From an uncultured Parabacteroides sp. (GTDB lineage Bacteria; Bacteroidota; Bacteroidia; Bacteroidales; Tannerellaceae), in contig NZ_CANTZW010000002.1 of assembly GCF_947855115.1 (NCBI RefSeq), positions 1-64,000 on the forward strand: a stretch of DNA of 64,000 bases, given 5' to 3'. The position numbers and the translations under genes were made by a program. Positions 27,410-34,085 of this stretch are shown here, piece by piece. Position 1 is the first letter of the stretch, and each line of letters opens with the position of its first letter. The notes beneath the pieces are model-generated. The model was not told the origin of the DNA, made no database searches, and saw only the letters and a list, made by a program, of their open reading frames with translations.

Positions 27410-28090
27410 ATGGAAATAAGATATATTACATTTACAGAAAAAGGTATACGAGCTATCAATCAGGATGTCTTTAAAGTTATTACCTGTCCGGATCAGCATA
27501 AGACATTGTTTATTGTATGTGACGGCATGGGCGGTCATGCTATGGGTGATGTCGCAGCACAGACTGTATGTGAAGCCATTGCATCTTATTGGGAAACTAA
27601 TCCGCAGGAGAATGATGGTGATATCAAAGTCAAAGCTGCCTGCTATGCGGCATCATCGGCTATGGATAAGCGTGCTGACAAATTGAATTGTGTTGAAATG
27701 GGAACCACTTTGGTATTGGCAAGCATAGAAGGTAATAAAGTGACCATCGCCCATTGTGGTGACAGCCGTTGTTATCTGCTTCGTGGTGGTGACGTGGTTT
27801 ATCAAACGAAAGACCATATCGAACTTAGCTTTGGATGGGAAATGGTAAGCAAATGTTTTTTCTCTTATCGCCCTGAAATTGTCCGGCCAGATATAGAACA
27901 ATTTGAATTACAGCCAGGCGACAGAATCTTTTTATGTTCCGATGGAGTGTATAAAACGATCGCTCCGGAAATTTTGACAGCCAGATTAATGGATAACAAA
28001 CCCTTGGAGGATGTTGCGGATGTGATAAAGTTCTTGTGTGAGAAAAATTCCGACGACAACTATACGGGGATTTTGGTGCAAACAGGTTAA
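27410..28090 (+). CDS. PP2C-family Ser/Thr protein phosphatase
   Basis: The product is 226 residues. It has the PP2C metal and phosphate motifs: NQD (17-19), CDGMGGHAMGD (37-47), GTTLVLASI, HCGDSR, CSDGV and DDNYT near the C-terminus. It is cytosolic, with no membrane segment. It would reverse Ser/Thr phosphorylation, yet no kinase gene is in the window. With the vWA gene 314 bp downstream it recalls the TerY-type triad (vWA, PP2C, kinase), with the third member absent or represented by the broken gene at 29072. Confidence 0.9.
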   Translation: MEIRYITFTEKGIRAINQDVFKVITCPDQHKTLFIVCDGMGGHAMGDVAAQTVCEAIASYWETNPQENDGDIKVKAACYAASSAMDKRADKLNCVEMGTTLVLASIEGNKVTIAHCGDSRCYLLRGGDVVYQTKDHIELSFGWEMVSKCFFSYRPEIVRPDIEQFELQPGDRIFLCSDGVYKTIAPEILTARLMDNKPLEDVADVIKFLCEKNSDDNYTGILVQTG

Positions 28091-28403
28091 AACAACTGTA
28101 GAATATTGTGAGCATTACACCAAATATTTCTTATTCCCCGGAGGGCATCGGTTGACAAAAGATATGATTCGGGATTATGTAATACTTATTATAGAGCAAC
28201 AACGCATTATCATTAAATGAAGTATCGGCTATTCAAAATCTCGGATAATTGGGTATATAGTTTATTGTAAAGTTTTTCTCTTTCTCCTGTTGTCAACGCT
28301 CAGATTTAAGGAATGGTCAGGCTGTTAAAGCTGGATGAAGAAGTAGTGGTTGTAACGGAAAAGGAAGTATGTTAAAAATATTAAACAAAATATTAGCAAT
28401 TCA
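28091..28403. other. Intergenic region between PP2C and vWA genes
   Basis: No credible gene was seen. Short frames such as MIRDYVILIIEQQRIIIK and MVRLLKLDEEVVVVTEKEVC may be leftovers of lost genes. Confidence 0.35.
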
Positions 28404-29039
28404 ATGAAGATAAAAGTTTTTAATCTTATCATTCTCGACGAGAGTGGTTCGATGCAGAGCATTAAGAAAGAAGCTATTGACAGCGTGAACGAAACTGTAC
28501 AGACTATTCGTTTCGCCGAAAAGAAGAACGAAGACCAGGAACACTGTGTGTCGCTCGTCACGTTCAATGACAACATAAAGACCGTATATGATTGCGTTCC
28601 GGCCAAAGATGTTAAAGAAGTTACGGCAGAAACTTACCGTCCGGATTGCTGCACGGCCTTGTACGATGCCATGGGAATGTCGCTCAATGCCCTTCGTCTC
28701 AAAGTGGCAGAAGATGATCGAGTGCTTGTGACTATCGTTACCGACGGCTGTGAGAACTCTTCGCAAGAGTACAATGGTAAAGCGATTAAAGCATTGGTGG
28801 ATGAGTTAAAAGGCAAAGGCTGGGTGTTTGCCTATATCGGAGCTAATCAGGACGTAGAACAGGTAGCTGCGACCATTTCTATCACCAATACAATGATATT
28901 TCATGCCACATCTGAAGGAACCAAACATATGACACAGCGTGTAAACAGGAGCAGAGAAGGTTTCTTTGCCCGTCTGTCTAGTAAATGTTTCAATGCCGTG
29001 GAAGAGAACGAACATTTCTTTGATGATGAAAACGAATAA
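28404..29039 (+). CDS. TerY-like von Willebrand factor A protein
   Basis: The product is 211 residues, a single vWA domain. It has the MIDAS motif DESGSM (12-17), a metal-coordinating Thr region (CCTALYDAMG) and VTDGCENSS as the third MIDAS loop. It is cytosolic without a signal peptide and has an acidic tail. TerY-like vWA proteins act as metal-dependent adaptors next to PP2C phosphatases and kinases in stress and phage-response systems, which matches the upstream PP2C. Confidence 0.85.
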   Translation: MKIKVFNLIILDESGSMQSIKKEAIDSVNETVQTIRFAEKKNEDQEHCVSLVTFNDNIKTVYDCVPAKDVKEVTAETYRPDCCTALYDAMGMSLNALRLKVAEDDRVLVTIVTDGCENSSQEYNGKAIKALVDELKGKGWVFAYIGANQDVEQVAATISITNTMIFHATSEGTKHMTQRVNRSREGFFARLSSKCFNAVEENEHFFDDENE

Positions 29040-29071
29040 CAACACTTATAAAATCAATAAGTCATACGAAA

Positions 29072-29424
29072 GATATTTATCCTGTTATGTTGTGCCTTGG
29101 CATTGCTGTTCCAAACTCGTGCGAGCGGCATATGGATATTGGTAACAATCTTGTGACTCAAGATGCAGTTGATCTGAGTTTCAAAGTCGGCAAACTCGTC
29201 CAACGGGTCAGAAATGGAGAAGTCGAAGCTTACAATGCTCTGACGGCTGGCTACCATGATAGTGTGAAACAAAGTTCATTCAACATGATGTCAATATATA
29301 TGCTTTTGGCGATAAAAAAAACGGCAAGGACATCGACGATGTATTAAAATCGTTAAACCCGCATTCACCTTTACGCTCGTTGACGGATGTATTGAGTCAT
29401 GTCTGGGTTGAAGAAGCAACTTAG
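29072..29424 (+). pseudogene. Broken gene at the end of the vWA/PP2C unit
   Basis: The frame reads NNLVTQDAVDLSFKVGKLVQ, RVRNGEVEAYNALTAGYHDS and then VKQSS. Around 29272 a one-base change shifts it to FIQHDVNIYAFGDKKNG and DIDDVLKSLNPHSPLRSLTD, ending at 29424 (VWVEEAT). The two parts read as one protein of about 115 residues or the tail of a longer one. No family is recognised. Confidence 0.5.
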
Positions 29425-29677
29425 GAATAAGTCGCAAATTTCTGCCCATTGTAAACAGAATATTTGCATCATCTATCTATTAAACACTAAATAGTAGCTA
29501 TTCACTTACATCGTGTCAATAATTAGCTCAATAAGAACTATAATTAAAAACGGAATTTATAACGTATGGTTATGCGGAAACAACGGTGCAAAGTCCGCAT
29601 GGATACTGAACATCAGCCGGACCACCCATGTATGAGAAGTTGAGAAAATACGGCATCATCTGACGGGTGGGAAGTTT

Positions 29678-29720
29678 CGTTGAGAGGGGGGGGAACAGAC
29701 TCCTCTCAACGGCATTTTTT
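29678..29720 (+). terminator. Strong terminator-like hairpin
   Basis: The perfect 10-bp stem CGTTGAGAGG / CCTCTCAACG with a 14-nt loop is followed by GCATTTTTT. It closes the plus-strand cluster. Confidence 0.7.
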
Positions 29721-29742
29721 AGGATAGTAAAAGTCAATAATA

Positions 29743-29925
29743 TTGCTTTTATCACCTGTAAATCTTATATTCGCATTACGAAAAAGTTCTTTGAATATAT
29801 GCAGAATGGAATAATCGGTTGAATTTCGCTCGTTTCTAGAATGTTACCTGTGATCGGTAAAATAATTAATAATTGTTTTATTTTCAGATAGATAGAAAAC
29901 ATGTTGTGTTTCGCCACATATGCCT
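29743..29925 (+). repeat. Dispersed repeat, copy B (about 180 bp)
   Basis: This copy aligns with 825-1005 in the same orientation (shared TTCGCTCGTTTCTA, GTTACCT and terminal TGTTTCGC). On the reverse strand the end reads YVAKH, comparable with HLAKH at copy A, but no recombinase gene continues from it. Confidence 0.55.
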
Positions 29926-30004
29926 GCGGAGGGTGGAAATCCTCTTTCTACCGATGCATAAACAGGGGAGGTAAAAAAGTAGAATCGAAATAAATTAATA
30001 CAAG

Positions 30005-30700
30005 ATGATCATGAAAACGAAAGTCATATTATCGGCTATTATGATGTTTGTAGCGTTTTCGTTACAAGCGCAGACAAGCGAACGCTATATTGAGGTGACC
30101 GGTACGTCGGAAATAGAAATCGTACCGGACAAGATCCATTATATTGTTGAAATCCGTGAATATTTCGAGGAAGAATTTGACGGAAAGTCTAAGCCCGAAG
30201 AATATCACACCAAAGTACCCTTGTCGCGGATAGAGCAAGGGTTAAGGAAAAATCTTGCCGAGGCAGGTATTCCGCAAGATGCGATCCGTACACAAGAGAT
30301 TGGCGACTATTGGCGAAAACAGGGACAAGACTTTTTGGTATCCAAGCAATTTGACATTACACTGACCGATTTCAAACAAATAGATGAAATAGTTGGGCGC
30401 ATAGACACCAAAGGCATTAACACGATGCGCATCGGTGAGTTGGAGAATAAAAATATGTTGGCATATCATCAAAAAGGAAAAATAGACGCGCTAAAAGCGG
30501 CGCAACGGAAAGCCGCCTATTTAGTCGAAGCATTAGGCAAGAAGTTGGGTGGCGTTATTCGTATCGTAGAGGGAAATAATATGAACGACATTTCATTTGC
30601 GCAAAGCAATGTCATGTCCTCCAATGTGGCTTCGTTCGACAGTTTTCGTACGATAAAGAAAAATTATTCCATGCTGGTACGGTTTGAGATTGTAGACTAA
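30005..30700 (+). CDS. SIMPL-domain (DUF541) periplasmic protein
   Basis: The product is 231 residues with a signal peptide (VILSAIMMFVAFSLQAQ). The start is 30005, or 30011 at the second Met. The mature part has the SIMPL opening ERYIEVTGTSEIEIVPDKIH, a repeated beta-alpha layout, KIDALKAAQRKAAYLVEALG and a closing beta strand (YSMLVRFEIVD). Family members are periplasmic or outer-membrane-associated, and their role is poorly known. It appears monocistronic. Confidence 0.85.
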   Translation: MIMKTKVILSAIMMFVAFSLQAQTSERYIEVTGTSEIEIVPDKIHYIVEIREYFEEEFDGKSKPEEYHTKVPLSRIEQGLRKNLAEAGIPQDAIRTQEIGDYWRKQGQDFLVSKQFDITLTDFKQIDEIVGRIDTKGINTMRIGELENKNMLAYHQKGKIDALKAAQRKAAYLVEALGKKLGGVIRIVEGNNMNDISFAQSNVMSSNVASFDSFRTIKKNYSMLVRFEIVD

Positions 30701-30744
30701 TAAATTGTTGCCGTATGACAGGCGAGGTAAAAACATTAAGATCC

Positions 30745-30812
30745 GTACAGTACTTTCTGCGAAGTACTGTAGTACTTCAGGCATAGTACTCCGGTACTTT
30801 GAGCAAGGTACT
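30745..30812. repeat. GTAC repeat array with 22-bp period
   Basis: GTAC occurs at 30745, 30750, 30764, 30772, 30786, 30794 and 30808. Two interleaved series (30750/30772/30794 and 30764/30786/30808) each have exactly 22-bp spacing. Each unit is AGTACTT, 7 nt, AGTACT, so it can fold as a small hairpin. It lies between convergent genes. Confidence 0.75.
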
Positions 30813-30925
30813 CCATATTTATTCGTCACAAAAAAGCGGGTCGTAGAAACCATCCTTTTGTATTATCGATATGGCAAGTGATGCGGGTTGGCAACGAGGT
30901 GAAGAATCGTCTTTTTCGTGATCCT

Positions 30926-32200
30926 TTAATTTGTGGAGGTGGATAATCTTTGGCCGTGTTTGTTTATGTAAAACCATTCCTCGAACTCGCCGGAGGACGT
31001 AACTTTTGTTTTACCGTTCTTGAATGGGAAAGCGAACTTGAATTGAGGTTTGATAATTACGACGCCCGATGTGTCGGCAAACCCGATTAACCCATTATCA
31101 TCTGTTATACGGAAAAGTCCTTCTTCGACATAGTCGGCGCCATTGTCGTATTTGAATACATTAAACAACTTACGTCCATTCGTATCTACGCAAACAATTC
31201 TTGCGTCGGTTTTATTCTCGTATACAAATCCTATGGTCCGTATGGTATCCGTATGGCAGAATTTGTATTTGCCATACGGGATGATGGTGTCTCCGCGTTC
31301 ATTTAGGTAACAAACCGGAACACCTACTTCCAAATGTGCCTCGGTTGTGTGTGCTATTAAATATTTCTCGTAAATCGGCATTACGAAGCGTGGATATTCC
31401 ACCGTATATCTACCGTTGATAAACAGTGTTTCCCATGGGTAAATAGATTTCAATGTTTCCTTAAAAGCGACTGCCAGCGGATGATTCCCATCCTTTATCT
31501 CTTCTCGTGAGGGGCGGATAAAAATAGCATATACGTCGAGATCTAGTAAATGTCCGTCATTTGTCATTTGAAAATTACCGATGAAGAAAGAAAGCCGTTG
31601 TCCTTTATATTCGGGAAACTGCTTCCAAGGGAACCGTTTGATAATCTCGTCTTGCGCCTTAGATAGATTCAGGCCATCGTTCTTGTAATTGTGATAAATG
31701 TCTGATTTCAGAACTTTGCCATCTTTCATTCTCATCACCATCTCTGTTGCCATATTGCGATCGAAACCAATATGTACATATCTCACAAGATCACCCTGCC
31801 CGGCCCGGAGCTCGCCGCTGAACCAACGAGCCGGAATCTCTCCATCCTCATAATAAGAGACAAAGAGTTTTTTCAATGCGTCCGTGTTGTAAACCAATGT
31901 GGAGTCTTTCTGGCTTGTTTTGTCATACACGCGGATTTCCATGCGTCGCAGATAAAGATAATCATGCCGTATTTCCCAAAAAGCGGTGTAGCCATTCCAG
32001 TTGGCGGTTGACACACAATGATTCTCCGGAAGAAAATCTCTCAATCGCGCGTATAGGGTGGAATCTGTATCTATCGGCTTCGCCATTAATCTCCATTCTT
32101 CGCCATTGATATAAATAATATCATCCGATAGCCCTGTTGCCTTTATTTGTAAAAAGATAAACGAAAACAGAAGTATGATAGAATATTTATTTATGCGCAT
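30926..32200 (-). CDS. Secreted WG-repeat-like protein
   Basis: The product is 424 residues with a signal peptide (IILLFSFIFLQIKA). The C-terminal 130 residues contain degenerate WG-type units (DNGLIGFADTSGVVIIKPQF and YVEEGLFRITD) with the usual G-x-V-x-I-x-P-Q-F pattern. The N-terminal 270 residues are unassigned. It is probably periplasmic or surface-exposed, and its role is unknown. It stands alone, convergent with the SIMPL-domain gene. Confidence 0.7.
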   Translation of the reverse strand: MRINKYSIILLFSFIFLQIKATGLSDDIIYINGEEWRLMAKPIDTDSTLYARLRDFLPENHCVSTANWNGYTAFWEIRHDYLYLRRMEIRVYDKTSQKDSTLVYNTDALKKLFVSYYEDGEIPARWFSGELRAGQGDLVRYVHIGFDRNMATEMVMRMKDGKVLKSDIYHNYKNDGLNLSKAQDEIIKRFPWKQFPEYKGQRLSFFIGNFQMTNDGHLLDLDVYAIFIRPSREEIKDGNHPLAVAFKETLKSIYPWETLFINGRYTVEYPRFVMPIYEKYLIAHTTEAHLEVGVPVCYLNERGDTIIPYGKYKFCHTDTIRTIGFVYENKTDARIVCVDTNGRKLFNVFKYDNGADYVEEGLFRITDDNGLIGFADTSGVVIIKPQFKFAFPFKNGKTKVTSSGEFEEWFYINKHGQRLSTSTN

Positions 32201-32262
32201 AAGCTTATCTTTTTTTCAAGATGAGTAATTAGTTACCTCTATAAATACCGGGATAAATATAT

Positions 32263-33321
32263 TTATGGAGAAACCATGTAAAAAGCGTTTATTTGCGTTT
32301 CAGCCTCCCGGATCAACCCGGCAGGAATACGAGGCTTTTTCCCGAAAAAACTCATTTCTATTTGAGTGGTATTTTTTTTGACGGAACGGCTCCAATTGCC
32401 TATTATCTCTCCATCATATAAGATAACCGGATAGAAGGTGCCGAACCGGTTGAACGCTCTCGGATGATGTTCCAAAGGCAGTACATCCGTTCGGTTTTTG
32501 TAGCTGATCAGATATTCATCGAAAGAGGGGAGGAAACGCAGGACGGGCTCGCTTTTATGCTTCCCCTTCCATGACTGATGGATGAAATATTCGCGGGAAC
32601 CCGATGTCTCGACCATTAATTCCTCCTGGATCAGATTTATGGCGAGCTTACATTCGGTGGCGGTTAGCCCGGACCACCAAACGAAATCCTGCAATTGGGC
32701 AGGGGAGTGGCTTTGGAAATATCTGGAAGCCAATCTCGCCAGGGCCTCCTCCCTGCAAAGCTCACGGGCAGGAGGTACACGTTCGTCTAATAAAGCATAA
32801 GTCGTTTTTCTCCCTTTGTCGATCCCGTTACAAACGATGCCTTCTAGCTCGCCCCATGTCAGGAAGAGATTCGCGTGATTTGTGGTAGGCAGGATTCCTG
32901 ATTTTTCCAGTTCCACCGTTATTTCCTGTTTGGTCAGGCTTTTATGGCCTTCCAGGATCTTTCCGATCAGATCAAGGCATCTTGTGAATAGGGATTGTTC
33001 TATCTGCCCGAAATGTCCCTTGGCGTATGACATGACAGCGGCCTTGATGCGTTCGGAAGATAGCATAAGCATCCACCGGATGTCCTCGGCCGCCACGAAA
33101 TGCCATGTGGGACGCATCACGTGGGTACGCAGTATCTCGCCTTTGCGCAGAGACTCGTTTACCTTTTCAAGGGTAGAGGATCTCAAGCGGACTCCGATCG
33201 CCCATTTGGCCATCTCATATTCTTGCGCCTGGATAGCGCCCATCCAAGAGATCAGTTCTTTGGGGGTCTCGAACCGGGGATGCTCCAACTGTTGGCTGGC
33301 TACTCGTATATGCTTTATCAT
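32263..33321 (-). CDS. AlkZ/YcaQ-like winged-helix DNA-binding protein
   Basis: The product is 352 residues from ATG 33319-33321 (MIKHIRVASQQL). It matches the winged-helix family of the DNA glycosylase AlkZ, with the N-terminal block WMGAIQAQEYEMAKWAIG carrying the QxQ-type catalytic motif (QAQ), then THVMRPTWHFVA and FLPSFDEYLISYKNR near the end. AlkZ-type enzymes remove crosslinked or alkylated bases. Related Bacteroidetes proteins are uncharacterised, so DNA repair is likely but the substrate is open. Confidence 0.75.
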   Translation of the reverse strand: MIKHIRVASQQLEHPRFETPKELISWMGAIQAQEYEMAKWAIGVRLRSSTLEKVNESLRKGEILRTHVMRPTWHFVAAEDIRWMLMLSSERIKAAVMSYAKGHFGQIEQSLFTRCLDLIGKILEGHKSLTKQEITVELEKSGILPTTNHANLFLTWGELEGIVCNGIDKGRKTTYALLDERVPPARELCREEALARLASRYFQSHSPAQLQDFVWWSGLTATECKLAINLIQEELMVETSGSREYFIHQSWKGKHKSEPVLRFLPSFDEYLISYKNRTDVLPLEHHPRAFNRFGTFYPVILYDGEIIGNWSRSVKKNTTQIEMSFFGKKPRIPAGLIREAETQINAFYMVSP

Positions 33322-33432
33322 AATATATGGATATAAACGCAAATGTACGAAATAAAGCGTTAAACATCCCATAATCTTATAGATATACTCATTCTTTTTG
33401 TATTTTCACGTTAGAAATAATTAGTGAGATTT

Positions 33433-34032
33433 ATGACGATAGCGTATTTAAATGTGGCTACAGACCGGCAATACTTGGATATTCAAAGGGAAGAGATTGC
33501 CTCTTTTGCTTTGGACAAAGGTATCCGTGTGGATAAATGGGTCATGGAAGTATCCGGGGAGAAGGCGAAACTACCGGGGCCAAAGTTAAAACTTGTTCTC
33601 GAGCGTTTGAAGAAAGGGGATGCCTTGATCGTATCGGATATCACCCGTTTGTGTCTTACCTTGTATGAGTTGATGAGGATACTTACTGTTTGCATGGAAA
33701 GGGACGTGACGGTATATTGTATAGACGATCGTTATATATTCGATGACCGGATGGATCGCCAATTAATGATTAATATCTTTAAACAGGTAGACGAGATTGA
33801 TCACGGCCTGGTCTCTATACGTACAAAAGATGCCTTGGAGCAGGTGAGAAGTTCGGGCAAGCGGTTGGGACGGCCTAAAGGCTCGGAATCCAAGTTGTTT
33901 TTCTTGGACTCCCATAAAGGGGAGATCATGGATATGTTGGAACGGGGAGAGTCGGTGGGATCGATCTGCGAGCATTTCAACGTCTCCAAGAACACTTTTT
34001 ATAAGTATAGGAAGAAATTTTTCAGATCATAA
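33433..34032 (+). CDS. Serine-recombinase homologue lacking the catalytic serine
   Basis: The product is 199 residues from ATG 33433 (a GTG at 33424 is also possible). The fold is that of a resolvase/invertase: N-terminal catalytic domain, long E helix (RMDRQLMINIFKQVDEI) and C-terminal helix-turn-helix (GRPKGSESK, VGSICEHFNVSKNTFYK). The nucleophile motif YxRVST is YLNVAT here, so the catalytic Ser is Ala9 and the preceding Arg is Asn7. The DRLGR motif is TRLCLT, losing the second Arg (Leu75). Strand exchange should be impossible. A role as a DNA-binding regulator is plausible. Compare the relic at 14664, which keeps RVST. Confidence 0.85.
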   Translation: MTIAYLNVATDRQYLDIQREEIASFALDKGIRVDKWVMEVSGEKAKLPGPKLKLVLERLKKGDALIVSDITRLCLTLYELMRILTVCMERDVTVYCIDDRYIFDDRMDRQLMINIFKQVDEIDHGLVSIRTKDALEQVRSSGKRLGRPKGSESKLFFLDSHKGEIMDMLERGESVGSICEHFNVSKNTFYKYRKKFFRS

Positions 34033-34062
34033 GGATTGGTGTCAAAACCAATCCTTATGTTT
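34031..34062. terminator. Bidirectional hairpin between convergent genes
   Basis: The stem AAGGATTGGT / ACCAATCCTT overlaps the stop of the recombinase-like gene and lies 30 bp beyond the mutS2 stop. Confidence 0.5.
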
Positions 34063-34085
34063 AGGGGGGATAAATAGTGTCATGC

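Larger units (their letters stand above)
29425..30004. other. Intergenic region with terminator and repeat copy B
   Basis: About 580 bp without a gene. It contains the hairpin at 29678-29720 and the dispersed repeat copy at 29743-29925. Confidence 0.5.

Noticed and set aside
28160..28376. Possible small genes or kinase remnant between PP2C and vWA
   Set aside because: Frames are 20 codons or less with no recognisable kinase motif.
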